Notes: a model not told the origin generated them from the sequence alone. 64,000 nt of DNA from Ornithinimicrobium sp. F0845 (GCF_023015765.1 NZ_JALKAL010000013.1:1-64000); one strand, 5' to 3'; positions 7,603-16,751 are shown, counted from the first letter of the stretch. A program made the numbers and translations.

Positions 7603-8409
7603 GTGCAACCCAACCCAGCACTCCCCAGCTCATCCACGCCCGCCGCGACACCCACGCACACCGGCACCTTCCCACCCACCGGGGCGGCCACGACCCCCAC
7701 CTCACCACTGGTGTGGGTGCGGGCCACAGCCCTGTGCCTCGTCCTGGCCCCGCTCCTGCAGGTCGCCGAGGTCGCCATCTCTCCCCTCGGCGGCGACACC
7801 TTCGGCCAGTTCGAGGCCATCGCGGCCCACGAGTCCGCTTTCGTGATCAGCGTGCTGCTGGGACTCGCAGCCACGGTTCTCTACGTCCCGGCCTTCGTCG
7901 GTCTGGCCCACGCCGTCGCGCAGCGGTCACCCGTCCTGGCTCTGGTCGCCGCGCTCCTGTCCATCTGTTCCATGGTGGGGTTCGGCGGCGTTCGGGCGGT
8001 GCAGGGGGTGCAGCTCGAGCTCACCCAGGGCGCCATCGATCGCGACGACGCGGTGGCCCTGCTCGACGGTGCGAACCCGATCATGGCGGCCGTCCTCGTA
8101 CTCTTCATGGCCGGCACCCTGGTGGGTCTGATCACGCTGGTGATCGCGGTGTGGCGCTCCGGGCGGTTCCCCAAGGCACCCCTCGTCATGGTCCTCGCCT
8201 TCGTGCTGTTCGACATGGTCGGCGGACCACTGTCCGGCGGGGCGGGGTCCACCCTCGTCCCCGTCACCTCACACCTGTTCTTCCTCGCCGGTCTCGGGTG
8301 GCTCGGTCTCGTGCTGTGGCAGCAGACAAGGCTCGGTGATGAGACGGTCGAGAGGTCAGGATCGGCGAACCCGCCACAGGAGGGACTGGTCCCTGGGTCG
8401 CGTGCCTGA
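7603..8409 (+). CDS. multi-pass membrane protein, DUF4386-like
   Basis: A 268-residue protein has an N-terminal proline/threonine-rich tail of about 35 residues and then six or so hydrophobic segments, including LVWVRATALCLVLAPLLQVA, AFVISVLLGLAATVLYVPAF, AAVLVLFMAGTLVGLITLVI and HLFFLAGLGWLGLVLW. The GTG start is chosen for its ggagg six bases upstream. Family assignment rests on general resemblance to DUF4386 membrane proteins and is tentative. It is divergent from the two-component operon and ends immediately before a strong hairpin. No catalytic residues are apparent. Confidence 0.7.
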   Translation: MQPNPALPSSSTPAATPTHTGTFPPTGAATTPTSPLVWVRATALCLVLAPLLQVAEVAISPLGGDTFGQFEAIAAHESAFVISVLLGLAATVLYVPAFVGLAHAVAQRSPVLALVAALLSICSMVGFGGVRAVQGVQLELTQGAIDRDDAVALLDGANPIMAAVLVLFMAGTLVGLITLVIAVWRSGRFPKAPLVMVLAFVLFDMVGGPLSGGAGSTLVPVTSHLFFLAGLGWLGLVLWQQTRLGDETVERSGSANPPQEGLVPGSRA

Positions 8410-8410
8410 A

Positions 8411-8444
8411 CGCGGGTGCGTGGCGACGTTGCCACGCACCCGCG
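8411..8444 (+). terminator. intrinsic terminator hairpin
   Basis: A perfect 14-base stem (cgcgggtgcgtggc / gccacgcacccgcg) with a six-base loop starts right after the stop of the membrane-protein gene. The remaining 260 bases to the nuclease gene hold no gene I can support. Confidence 0.8.
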
Positions 8445-8704
8445 TTGCGAGGTGCGATGCAGTCAGGCGAACTGAGGTGGCGCAGCTGTAGCAGCGCCGC
8501 CAGCACGAGTGCCGGCACCGGTCGCGACTGCTCCGCCCCCTGGTCGTCCACGAAAGTAATCACGCCCCCGGCGTAGGTGCCGGCCTGATCCGGCAAACGT
8601 TGGGACGGGACGGACGCCTACCTCGCCTCCGTGCAGGCCGGCAGACGACGGCAGCCGCTCAACTTTCAGGCGAGCAGCAGCGAAGACACCAAGTGGTCAA
8701 CCGC

Positions 8705-11359
8705 TCAGGCGGTCAACCGGATGGTCGTCGTGCCCTCGATCGCCCCGTAGCGCTCCGGCGTGCAGGTCAGCAGAATGACCTGGGTGCCGTCACCGGGGGC
8801 ACCCAGCACCGCGCCCACACGTTCGAGCCGCTCGGGGTCGGTGTAGCCCAGGGCGTCGTCGATGATCACCGGCACCCCGTCCCCCGCCTCCACGAGGCTG
8901 GCCACGGCGAGGCGGGACAGGATGCCGAGCTGCTCCTTGGCACCCCCGGAGAGCTGGTCGAACGGGACCCTGGTGCCCTCCAGCGAGCGCGCGGCGATGG
9001 TGAGGTCCTCGGCGACCTCGACGTCGAAGGTCTGTCCGTAGACGCCGCGTCCCAGCCGCTGGAGCGCCTCGCGGTAAGGACGCACGTAGGCCTGGTGAGC
9101 GGTCTCACGGTGCCTGGTCAACGTCTCGCGCAGGTGCCGGGCCGCCCGCGCCCGCCGGTGCACCCGGTCGAGCTCGCGCCGCAGTCGCTGGAACTCGGCG
9201 ACCGCTAGGTCGTAGGCCTCCTGCCGGCCCTCGCCGCTGACGAGCTCGACCTGTCCCTGGACCTGCGCCTGCTCCTCGTGCACGCGGGCGACCTCGGCGA
9301 CGTGCTCGCTGAGTGCACGCTCGGCCGCCTCGAACCGGGCTCGCACGCCCTCGACGTCCGCCTCCTCCAGCTCACGTCCGGTCACCGCGGCCCGCGCCTC
9401 CACCTTGGCGTAGGCCGCCCCGGCCTCGGTGACCGCAACCTGCAACGCCTCGTCCGACCGGCGCTCCCGGCTCTCGGCGAGCCGCTGCCGGTCCCGGGTC
9501 AGGCGCTCGGCCAGCGTCTCGTTGATCCCCTCGGACTTCTCGACCCGCAGTCTCAGCTGGGCGCAGTGCCGCTCGTGGTCGGCCAGCGCCACCTCCGCCG
9601 CCTCGAGGTCGTGCTCGCTCTCGCGCGCCGCGGCTGCTGCTGCGCGCGCCACCGCCCGCGCCGTGGCCTCGTCGACGGGCAGCGCGTAGTCCGCGGGACG
9701 GGAGCTCCCGCGGGAGTCCACGACCTCGCGCAGCCGAGCCACCTCGGCCACCAGGTCGGGCTCCGACCGACCGCCCAGCACGTCCGAGAGACGCTCCCGC
9801 ACGTGTCGGAGCTGCTCAGCGGCGGCGGACCGCTCCCCGGCCGCTGCCCGCGCGGCCTCCACGTCCGGGACGCCGGATGCCTCGAGGAGCTGGGCCAGCC
9901 GGGTCTGCGCTGCCCCGAGGTCACTGGCGAGTTGTGCGGCGCTCTCCTCCGGTTGGACGCTCACACGCAGCTCACCCGGGAGCTCGAGCCGCAGGCCGCC
10001 CCTGACCGGGACCTCGTGGGCCGCCTCACCTGCCCCGGCGACCAGCACCGACTCGCCGTTGAGGACGACACTCTGCTGCGCCCCCAGCGCCTCGAGCGTC
10101 ACCCGTGCACCCGTGGCCTCCTGCAAGGTCCGCAGACGGAGCACGTCGCGCTCGGCGATCTCGATGCCACGGACAGTGCTCTCATCCAGATCAGGAGCGG
10201 CCTGGAGGCGGGCGCGTGCGGTCTCCTCGTCCGCACGGAGCTCCTCACAGCGAACCTGCAGCCGGGTCAGGTCCGTGATGCGAGCAGCAGCAGCGAGGTG
10301 CTCGACGTCGGCGGCCGCGAGGTCGGCAACCTCACGGGCGCGATCGCGGTCGGCACGCGCACCGTCCCGGGAGGCGACCAGGCCAGGGGTGGCAGCCGTC
10401 GCCGTCTCCACCTCCGTGCGCACGTGCTGCACCGCGTCCTCGGCAGCACGGATGCGACCCGCGACCTCCTCTAGGTCCAGCACCGAGCGCTCACGGCGAG
10501 TCAGGTCGTCCCGAGCCTGCACAGAGTCCTTGCGCGCGCGGGCCAGCGCCGCGGTCGACTCCTCGTGCGCGCGGACGATCTGCGCGACCTCGGTGTCCTG
10601 GTCCCGCGTTCGGTCACGCTGGGCCACCAGGCTCGACTGCTGCTGGGTCAGCGAGGCCGCCCGCTCGCGGAGCTGCTCGTGCCGCGCGACGAGGCCCTCG
10701 GTCTCGACCAGTTGTCCGTGCGCGTGCACCGCGGCGTCGCGGGCGGTGGTCGCGGCAGTCACCGCCGCCCTCAGCTCGCCCCCGACCCGGCCCGTGGGCG
10801 TGTAGTAGCGCAGGAACTCCTTCTCCACCAGCTCGAGCAACGGTGCGCCCTCGGAGGCGTGCAGGTGCGCACCGCTGGCCCCGTCCAGGGCCTCGGTGAG
10901 CACTGCGCTGCCGGTGAGCGCCACCTGACCCAACTCGCCGGCCTGGGTGAAGCGCAAGGCCTCCCACAACGGGCGGTCCAGGCTCTCGGCGAGGATCGCA
11001 TCGAGCCGTTGCTGCGCCGCATCACCGCTGAGCTGCTCGCGTCCCGGCGCCAGGATCTCCAGCTCGGTCGCCACGCCGCGCAACCACTGGGTCATGAATC
11101 GCAGGCGGTAGCGGCCCACCGAGAACTCAGCCTCGACCCGCGGCCCTACGTCCCGACCGACCGGCTGCAGGGACTTGACCGCCTTGGCCTGCGAGGACGC
11201 CTTGGCCCGCGGGTCGAGGAGCAGGTCGAACGCCTCGAGCAGCGTGGTCTTGCCGATCTCGTTGGGTCCCTCGATGATCACGACGCCGGAGTCGGGGAAC
11301 TCGATGGTCCGGTCCGTCACGCCCTTGACATCGCGCAGGTGCAGTCGGTGCAGCCTCAC
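8705..11359 (-). CDS. SbcC/YhaN-like SMC-type ATPase of a DNA repair nuclease
   Basis: An 884-residue protein with split ATPase halves around a long charged coiled coil. Walker A is GPNEIGKTT (31-39). The C-terminal half has QLSGGAKEQLGILSRLA, the ABC signature, followed by VPVIIDDALGYTD, the Walker B and D-loop. The middle is rich in alanine, arginine, glutamate and leucine heptads, with a likely hinge around residues 400-470. With the downstream-facing phosphoesterase it would form an Mre11-Rad50-like complex that cleaves blocked DNA ends or hairpins. Its ATG overlaps the stop of that partner by four bases. At 884 residues it is shorter than E. coli SbcC (about 1050) and closer to YhaN. Confidence 0.87.
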   Translation of the reverse strand: MRLHRLHLRDVKGVTDRTIEFPDSGVVIIEGPNEIGKTTLLEAFDLLLDPRAKASSQAKAVKSLQPVGRDVGPRVEAEFSVGRYRLRFMTQWLRGVATELEILAPGREQLSGDAAQQRLDAILAESLDRPLWEALRFTQAGELGQVALTGSAVLTEALDGASGAHLHASEGAPLLELVEKEFLRYYTPTGRVGGELRAAVTAATTARDAAVHAHGQLVETEGLVARHEQLRERAASLTQQQSSLVAQRDRTRDQDTEVAQIVRAHEESTAALARARKDSVQARDDLTRRERSVLDLEEVAGRIRAAEDAVQHVRTEVETATAATPGLVASRDGARADRDRAREVADLAAADVEHLAAAARITDLTRLQVRCEELRADEETARARLQAAPDLDESTVRGIEIAERDVLRLRTLQEATGARVTLEALGAQQSVVLNGESVLVAGAGEAAHEVPVRGGLRLELPGELRVSVQPEESAAQLASDLGAAQTRLAQLLEASGVPDVEAARAAAGERSAAAEQLRHVRERLSDVLGGRSEPDLVAEVARLREVVDSRGSSRPADYALPVDEATARAVARAAAAAARESEHDLEAAEVALADHERHCAQLRLRVEKSEGINETLAERLTRDRQRLAESRERRSDEALQVAVTEAGAAYAKVEARAAVTGRELEEADVEGVRARFEAAERALSEHVAEVARVHEEQAQVQGQVELVSGEGRQEAYDLAVAEFQRLRRELDRVHRRARAARHLRETLTRHRETAHQAYVRPYREALQRLGRGVYGQTFDVEVAEDLTIAARSLEGTRVPFDQLSGGAKEQLGILSRLAVASLVEAGDGVPVIIDDALGYTDPERLERVGAVLGAPGDGTQVILLTCTPERYGAIEGTTTIRLTA

Positions 11360-12648
11360 CGCGCCACCTCCCGGGAGAAACGGTGAAGCAGTGCGAGCGC
11401 GTCGGTGGCGCTCTGGCCGTCCGGCTCGGCGTCACCGGTGAATGCCCAGCCCAAGGGGTCCTCATCGGCGAGATCGGCGTCCGCGCCACCGTCGATCAGC
11501 TCGGACCCGGACTCGTCGACGTCATCACGCGCGTGGACCGAGCCACCCGCGTCGTCGGACCCGGCGAGCGCCAGCTGCCGCATCTCGTCCGCCGCAGCGC
11601 TCAGGAAGCCTCCGAGTGCCAGTTGCTCCAGGTCGGCGTCGTCCGCGCTGACCCGGAGAGCGGTGTGCCGATCCCACGTCGACAGCGCGGCAAAGACGTC
11701 ACCCTGAGCCTCCAGCAGGTCGGCGAGGTCGGCGTGGGCGGCGACGCCCAGGGCACCGTGCAACGCCAGCCGCACGACGGTCCGGTCCTTGTCGGGGATC
11801 GCCGCCAGCTCCCGCGCCAGGGCGCTCACGTCCGCCGCGCCCCCGAGCTCGCGGCGCAGCGTGCGGAACGCCCACGTGCCCACGTGGTGCGGCGTGACCA
11901 CAGGCGGGGTGCCGGCCTCGACCTCGACGACCAGGACGTCGCCGGGCAGGTCCTCGCGGTGACTGGTGACCTCGGGTGCCCCGGAATACCACACGGCCCC
12001 GGACTCCCCCACGCTCGTGCGGGAGTGCCGGTCGCCGAGCGCGACGTAGTGGATCCGCCCGGCGGCGATCTCCTGCTCGAGCGGCGCCAGGGCGATCGCA
12101 CCGGCGTTGGCCCGGTCGGGGTCCAGCACGTCGACCGCCCCGTGACCCACCACGATCCGGACCGGGTCGTCGGAGCCGGCTGACGGCATACTCCCTCCCG
12201 CGAGTGCGGCGGCGACCGCCGCGCCGACGAGGTCCCGCCCGGGGCGCTTGCCCGACCAGGGCGCCGGGATCAGCTCGACGCCCGCGCGCACCAGCACCGG
12301 CTCGGCGTCGGTCAGGACGTGCACGTGGTCGGGGCAGTCGCGGACGAACTGGGGGCTGCGATAGATCGTCACCGGGTCCAGCGGGTCGTGGTTGCCGGGC
12401 AGCAGATAGACGGGCACCGGCACGGTGGCCAGCGCCTCGAGCGCCCGCCCGACGGTCTGCCTGGACAGCTGGTTGGTCTCGAAAACGTCCCCGCACACCA
12501 CGACGAACTCGCACTCCTGCTCGCCCGCCACGGCACCGATGCGCCGGATGGCGTCGATGCGGGCGGCGGTGAAGCGCGCTTGGGCCTCGCCGTCCAGGTA
12601 GTGCCGCGTCATGCCGATCTGCCAGTCGGCGGTGTGCAGGAACCTCAC
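11356..12648 (-). CDS. SbcD/YhaO-like metallophosphoesterase nuclease
   Basis: A 430-residue calcineurin-like phosphoesterase. Metal-binding motifs are in order: FLHTADWQIG (D, H), VVCGDVFETNQLS (GD), LPGNHDPLD (GNHD), VGHGAVD and YVALGDRHSR. The C-terminal part is acidic and less conserved and probably docks on the ATPase partner. The GTG start is fixed by ggaggacga just upstream; the open frame extends further but with no fitting start. It is the first gene of a two-gene operon with the SbcC-like ATPase. A serine/aspartate-rich stretch lies near the C-terminus. Confidence 0.88.
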   Translation of the reverse strand: MRFLHTADWQIGMTRHYLDGEAQARFTAARIDAIRRIGAVAGEQECEFVVVCGDVFETNQLSRQTVGRALEALATVPVPVYLLPGNHDPLDPVTIYRSPQFVRDCPDHVHVLTDAEPVLVRAGVELIPAPWSGKRPGRDLVGAAVAAALAGGSMPSAGSDDPVRIVVGHGAVDVLDPDRANAGAIALAPLEQEIAAGRIHYVALGDRHSRTSVGESGAVWYSGAPEVTSHREDLPGDVLVVEVEAGTPPVVTPHHVGTWAFRTLRRELGGAADVSALARELAAIPDKDRTVVRLALHGALGVAAHADLADLLEAQGDVFAALSTWDRHTALRVSADDADLEQLALGGFLSAAADEMRQLALAGSDDAGGSVHARDDVDESGSELIDGGADADLADEDPLGWAFTGDAEPDGQSATDALALLHRFSREVAR

Positions 12649-12789
12649 TCGTCCTCCTCCCGAGGTGATGTCCTCACCGTAGGAGAGAGCACCGACAGAC
12701 CCCGGCTGGCACACCGGGGAGGGACGGATCCGGGCAGTATGACGAGCGCTGGAGCCTGTGGAAATTGCTGCGGCGAGTGCTGTGTCCAG

Positions 12790-12795
12790 TACGCT
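12790..12795 (+). promoter_or_regulatory. candidate -10 box, leaderless type
   Basis: TACGCT is followed by gggcgg and an ATG at 12802. This is the only TANNNT box close upstream of the CNNM operon, so it may drive a short leader ORF and the operon together. Confidence 0.35.
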
Positions 12796-12801
12796 GGGCG
12801 G

Positions 12802-12912
12802 ATGCATAAACAGGCAGACCCGGTGGAAGAACCCGCGGAGCCCAGTAGTACCGGGCCGGGCCAGGCCCGGCGCTCCACCCACACTGCCCGGCAGGTGACC
12901 GCCCAGTGCTGA
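12802..12912 (+). CDS. candidate 36-residue leader ORF before the CNNM operon
   Basis: The ATG lies six bases after a TACGCT box, and the frame runs MHKQADPVEEPAEPSSTGPG to a TGA at 12910, overlapping the GTG start of the next gene by seven bases. The peptide is hydrophilic and resembles nothing I know. It could couple translation to the downstream gene, which also has its own aggtga site, or simply be a fortuitous frame in the 5' leader. Confidence 0.3.
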   Translation: MHKQADPVEEPAEPSSTGPGQARRSTHTARQVTAQC

Positions 12913-14291
12913 TCGCCAGCGGCCTGTTCGTCATCTTCGCCCTGACCGTCCTGACCGGCTACTTCGTGGCCCAGGAATTCGCCTACGTCGCTGTCGACCG
13001 CGGCCAGCTGCAGAAGCTCGCCGACGAGGGCGACGCCGCGGCGCAACGTGCGCTCAAGGTCACCTCGCGGCTGTCCTTCACCCTGTCCGGCGCCCAGTTC
13101 GGCATCACGCTGACCGCCCTGCTCGTGGGCTTCGCCGGTGAGCCGTTACTCGGCCGGGGGCTGGCCGGGCTGATGGGCTTTACCGACCTGTCCCCCGCGG
13201 CCACGACCTCGCTGTCCGTCGCGATCACGCTGGTGTTCGCCACCGCGGTGCAGATGGTGCTCGGCGAGCTCGGCCCCAAGAACCTGGCCATCGCGCGCCC
13301 GGTGCCCCTGGCCCGGGCGCTGTCCCGCTCCACCCTCGTCTATCTCGCCGTCGCCGGCCCGGTCATCGGGCTGTTCGACAAGGCCTCCAACCGACTGCTG
13401 CGCGCGGTCGGCATCGAGCCGGTCGAGGAGCTCCCGCAGGGCGCGACCCCCGAGGAGCTGCACCGGATCATCGACGAGGCGCACACCGGCGGCCTGCTCG
13501 ACGAGGACCTGTCCCGGCTGCTGGGTCGCGGTCTCGCCTTCCGCAAGCACGTCGCCGAAGAGGTCATGACCCCCCGCATCGACGTGGAGACCGTGCAGGC
13601 CGACGAGCCGGCCGCCCGGGTCCTGGAGCTCCTGGAGACCGGGCACTCCCGCTTCCCGGTTATCGGCCGGGACATCGACGACATCGTGGGGGTGATCGGT
13701 CTGCACGAGCTGCTGGCCGTCCCGGCGCCGGACCGGCCCACCGCCACGGTGCGTGACCTGGCCAGCGAGGCGCTGATCATCCCCGAGAGCCTGCCCCTGC
13801 CGCGGGTGCTGGAGCAGATGCGTCAGGCCCACCGCCAGATCGCGGTCGTCGTCGACGAGTACGGCGGTTTCGCCGGTGTCATCACCTTCGAGGACGTCGC
13901 CGAGGAGGTCGTCGGCGAGATCTGGGACGAGGGCGACATCGAGGAGGAGCCGGTCGAGGAGCAGCCCGACGGCACCTGGGAGATCCCGGCCCGGCTCCGG
14001 CTCGACGAGGTGTGGCAGACCACGGGCGTCATGCTGCCCGAGCACGAGGACTACGACACCGTCTCCGGCCTGATCATGGACCGCCTGGGCCGCGTGGCCG
14101 AGGAGGGCGACACCCTGGAGGTGGCCTGGGACGGTAGGGACGAGCACGGCGCGCCAGAGGTCCGACGGGTGCGGCTCGATGTCCTCTCGGTCCAGCGCTA
14201 TGTGCCGGACACGGTGCGTCTGCACGCACCCGTCACCACGCCTGGCTCCCTGGCCGACGACGAGGCCACGTCCGAGGAGGTGAGTGCGTGA
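12906..14291 (+). CDS. CNNM/CorC-type membrane protein with CBS pair (hemolysin family)
   Basis: A 461-residue protein with three domains. An N-terminal DUF21/CNNM membrane domain spans about residues 1-190 with several helices (FVIFALTVLTGYFVAQEFAY, GAQFGITLTALLVGFAGEP). A tandem CBS pair follows (MTPRIDVETV to VDEYGGFAGVITFEDVAEEV), then a C-terminal CorC_HlyC domain (WEIPARLRLDEV onwards). Such proteins are linked to magnesium or cobalt efflux; the haemolysin label is historical. The GTG start has aggtga seven bases upstream. It is co-translated with a second, shorter paralogue through a GTGA overlap. Confidence 0.9.
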   Translation: MLIASGLFVIFALTVLTGYFVAQEFAYVAVDRGQLQKLADEGDAAAQRALKVTSRLSFTLSGAQFGITLTALLVGFAGEPLLGRGLAGLMGFTDLSPAATTSLSVAITLVFATAVQMVLGELGPKNLAIARPVPLARALSRSTLVYLAVAGPVIGLFDKASNRLLRAVGIEPVEELPQGATPEELHRIIDEAHTGGLLDEDLSRLLGRGLAFRKHVAEEVMTPRIDVETVQADEPAARVLELLETGHSRFPVIGRDIDDIVGVIGLHELLAVPAPDRPTATVRDLASEALIIPESLPLPRVLEQMRQAHRQIAVVVDEYGGFAGVITFEDVAEEVVGEIWDEGDIEEEPVEEQPDGTWEIPARLRLDEVWQTTGVMLPEHEDYDTVSGLIMDRLGRVAEEGDTLEVAWDGRDEHGAPEVRRVRLDVLSVQRYVPDTVRLHAPVTTPGSLADDEATSEEVSA

Positions 14292-15409
14292 CCACCACGG
14301 CCGCACTCCTGCTCAGCGTGCTGCTGCTGGTGCTCAACGCCTTCTTCGTGGCCGCCGAGTTCGCCGTCGTCGCCGCCAAGCGGCACCGGCTCGAGGAGCA
14401 CGCCGCACGGGGCAGTCGAGCAGCGAAGTCGGCCGTGGCGGCCAACAAGGAGCTCTCGCTCATGCTCGCGGGCGCCCAGCTCGGCATCACGCTGTGCACC
14501 CTGGGCCTCGGCGCCCTGGCCGAGCCTGCCGTCGCCACGCTGCTCGAGCCCGCGATCCACTGGGCCGGGCTGCCCGATGCCCTGACCCACGTGGTGGCCG
14601 TGATCATCGCGATGTCACTGGTCGTCTTCCTGCACATGGTGGTCGGCGAGATGGCCCCGAAGTCGTGGGCGATCTCCCACCCGGAGACGTCGGCGATGCT
14701 CCTGGCCCTCCCGTTCCGCGCCTTCACCTGGGCGAGCCGCCCGCTCATCTGGGTGCTCAACGCTCTGGCGAACCAGGGCCTGCGAGTCTTCGGGGTCCAG
14801 CCGGTCGACACGGTCAGTGCCTCGCACGGGCCGGCCGAGCTCCAGCTCCTGCTCGCCCAGTCCCACCAGCACGGCGTGCTGCCCGACGAGGACCACGCGA
14901 TGCTCACGGGGGCGCTGAAGCTCGAGGAGGAGACGATCTCCCAGGTCATGTTCCCCGTCGCTGACGCGGTCTGCGTGCCCGACACGGGCACGGCCGCGGA
15001 CGTGGAGGCGATCTGCCACGAGAGCGGCCGGTCGCGGCTGTTCGTGACCCGGGACGGGCAGATCATCGGCCTGGTCCACGTCCGGGACGCCGTCCGCGCG
15101 ACCGCCGCGGGCGACGAGCGGCTCTCCGTGACCCACCTCCTCCAGGAGGCCATCACCCTGCCCAACTCCCAGCAGCTGATCGACGCGGTGCAGCGCATGC
15201 GGGCCGACCGCGCCCAGCTCGCGCTGGTGACCGACGCCAGCGGAGAGGTCGTCGGTCTGATCTCGCTGGAGGACCTGCTCGAGCAGATCCTGGGCGAGTT
15301 CGACGACGAGACGGACGAGCCGGATGAGCCGGAGCAGGAGCCGACGTCGGAACCGCAGCCGACGTCGGAGCCGCAGATGACGGTCGCGACGACCTCGCTG
15401 TCCTCCTGA
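14288..15409 (+). CDS. second CNNM/CBS membrane protein, lacking the CorC_HlyC domain
   Basis: A 373-residue paralogue of the preceding gene. It has the same membrane domain (LLSVLLLVLNAFFVAAEFAV, GAQLGITLCTLGLGALAEP, LHMVVGEMAPKSWAI) and a CBS pair (VMFPVADAVCVPDTG to GEVVGLISLEDLLEQILGEF). It then ends in a glutamate/proline-rich tail (DETDEPDEPEQEPTSEPQPT) instead of a CorC_HlyC domain. The pair of a full-length and a shortened CNNM gene is common in Actinobacteria. The GTG start overlaps the previous stop by four bases. The two probably form a heteromer, which is inference. Confidence 0.9.
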   Translation: MTTTAALLLSVLLLVLNAFFVAAEFAVVAAKRHRLEEHAARGSRAAKSAVAANKELSLMLAGAQLGITLCTLGLGALAEPAVATLLEPAIHWAGLPDALTHVVAVIIAMSLVVFLHMVVGEMAPKSWAISHPETSAMLLALPFRAFTWASRPLIWVLNALANQGLRVFGVQPVDTVSASHGPAELQLLLAQSHQHGVLPDEDHAMLTGALKLEEETISQVMFPVADAVCVPDTGTAADVEAICHESGRSRLFVTRDGQIIGLVHVRDAVRATAAGDERLSVTHLLQEAITLPNSQQLIDAVQRMRADRAQLALVTDASGEVVGLISLEDLLEQILGEFDDETDEPDEPEQEPTSEPQPTSEPQMTVATTSLSS

Positions 15410-15522
15410 AGGGCGGTCGGGACCCAGAGGTACAGCGCCCAGCGCTCCCCTCCTGCAGGCAGCACCCTCCCCTCCCGCAGGGCAGCAGCAGCCTCCCCTC
15501 CCGCAGCCCGTCCGCAGTGCAA

Positions 15523-15588
15523 CTTCGAGCCCCTCGGTGATCTGAGAGCCGACTGCAGTCGGCCCGAGGAACACGAAGGCGCTCGAAG
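15523..15588. repeat. 66-base palindromic repeat, copy A
   Basis: Bounded by cttcgagc and its complement gctcgaag. It shares the internal blocks tgcagtcg and ccgagga with two other copies of exactly the same length at 48598 and 59642. It lies in the intergenic space after the CNNM operon; the rest of that 360-base gap shows no gene. Confidence 0.75.
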
Positions 15589-15773
15589 ACGTGGGTGGGG
15601 GCCGTGAACTCGGTGGCCAGCAATCTTCGCCACGCCAGGTCAGGCCGCGCGCTTGGTGGCCGATATATTCGCCACCCCACGTGCCCGGTCGCACTGAGCA
15701 CTGAGGACATGTCCCTGGTCCGCTCGTCCGGGCGTTACGCAGTTGTTCGGGCGGCTGGGCGTCCGGGGACAGC

Positions 15774-15805
15774 AGAAGGGCCCCGCCGGGTGGCGGGGCC
15801 CTTCT
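15774..15805 (-). terminator. intrinsic terminator downstream of the NlpC/P60 gene
   Basis: A perfect 14-base stem (agaagggccccgcc / ggcggggcccttct) with a gggt loop. It lies about 85 bases beyond the NlpC/P60 stop and could also end transcripts arriving from the CNNM operon. Confidence 0.75.
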
Positions 15806-15822
15806 GGTGGTGTGAAGTGCTG

Positions 15823-15927
15823 CTGGTGCGGCCGTGGCCGCTGTCGCAGTTGAGGGTCAGAGGCGGCCGTGGCCGCTGACGCCGCTGAGGGTCAGATGCG
15901 ACCGTAGCCGCTGACGCCGCTGAAGAC
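15823..15927. repeat. three tandem copies of about 35 bases spanning the nlpC stop
   Basis: The last 33 bases of the NlpC/P60 gene plus its stop (15892-15927) recur at 15857-15891 and, more diverged, at 15823-15856. In minus-strand reading the copies encode FSGVSGYGRI-stop, LSGVSGHGRL-stop and LNCDSGHGRT. The outer copies lie beyond the stop and are not translated with the protein. Confidence 0.75.
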
Positions 15928-16737
15928 GGGGCGCAGCTGCGTCGGGAGTCCCGGGCGGCCGGAGTCGTACATCATGCCGTTGCCGGCGTAGATGCCCACG
16001 TGGTAGGCCGGGTAGCCGAAGAACACCAGGTCGCCGGGCTGCGGGTTACTCACCGGGGTGGCCACGGACTGCTGGCCCGACGCGGTGCGGGGCAGGCTGA
16101 TCCCGACCTGGGCAAACACGAACTGGGTGTAGCCGGAGCAGTCAAAGCCGGCCGGGGTGCTGCCGCCGTGGACGTACATGATGCCGGTGTAGGCGGCCGC
16201 GACGCCCAGGACGCCGCCGCTGTTCGACGGCGGGGCCGGCTCGGGCTCCGGCGCCGGGGCGGGCTCGGGCTCCGGCGCCGGGGCGGGAGCCGCCTCGCGC
16301 TCGTTGGAGCGGCTCGCGGAGCTCTCGGTGCGCTCGGCGGTGGCCTCCTGCGCAGGGGCGGCGGACGCAGTCTCCTCGACGACGGGCTCGGGCTCCTCGA
16401 CGACCGGGGTCACACCGGTGAAGCCGAGGGCGCCGAAGTCGGTGTCGACCTCCTGGGGCGCGGCGACGGCCACGGCCGGCAGGTCCGTGGGCTCGGCCAT
16501 GATCGGCATGTTCTGCGCGAGGAGGTCGACGGCGCTGAGCGCGGTGGCGTCGGTGACGACCGACGCGACCTCATCGACGACACCCTGGGGGTTGGCGCTG
16601 GCCGGCGACACTGCCGCGGCCAGGAGGCCACCGGAGGTCGCGACAACTGCGGTCGTCTTGGCTGAGCGGGTGATGGTGGTGCCGGCCTCGGAGAGGCGGC
16701 TGGGCGCACGGTGGCGCCCGGTGGGGCGGTTGGTCAC
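15892..16737 (-). CDS. secreted NlpC/P60 peptidoglycan endopeptidase
   Basis: A 281-residue cell-wall hydrolase. A long N-terminal signal region (SAKTTAVVATSGGLLAAAV) ends at a likely ASA cleavage site near residue 48. A low-complexity linker follows (PAPEPEPAPAPEPEPAPP). The C-terminal NlpC/P60 domain has the catalytic cysteine C200 in AGFDCSGY and histidine H246 in AYHVGIYAG. These enzymes cut the D-gamma-glutamyl-diaminopimelate bond. The GTG start is chosen for gagaggt six bases upstream. A cyclic-di-AMP riboswitch lies in the leader, as it often does for actinobacterial wall hydrolases. Confidence 0.92.
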   Translation of the reverse strand: MTNRPTGRHRAPSRLSEAGTTITRSAKTTAVVATSGGLLAAAVSPASANPQGVVDEVASVVTDATALSAVDLLAQNMPIMAEPTDLPAVAVAAPQEVDTDFGALGFTGVTPVVEEPEPVVEETASAAPAQEATAERTESSASRSNEREAAPAPAPEPEPAPAPEPEPAPPSNSGGVLGVAAAYTGIMYVHGGSTPAGFDCSGYTQFVFAQVGISLPRTASGQQSVATPVSNPQPGDLVFFGYPAYHVGIYAGNGMMYDSGRPGLPTQLRPVFSGVSGYGRI

Positions 16738-16751
16738 GATGTACCTCTCCA

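Noticed and set aside
8450-8600. Possible gene remnant on the minus strand
   Set aside because: A frame reading RLPDQAGTYAGGVITFVDDQ looks protein-like, but it has an in-frame stop just upstream and runs into antisense sequence. I could not name a family.
9278-10474. Long plus-strand open frame antisense to the SbcC-like gene
   Set aside because: Its composition mirrors the coiled-coil codons of the real gene on the other strand, and it lacks a start context.
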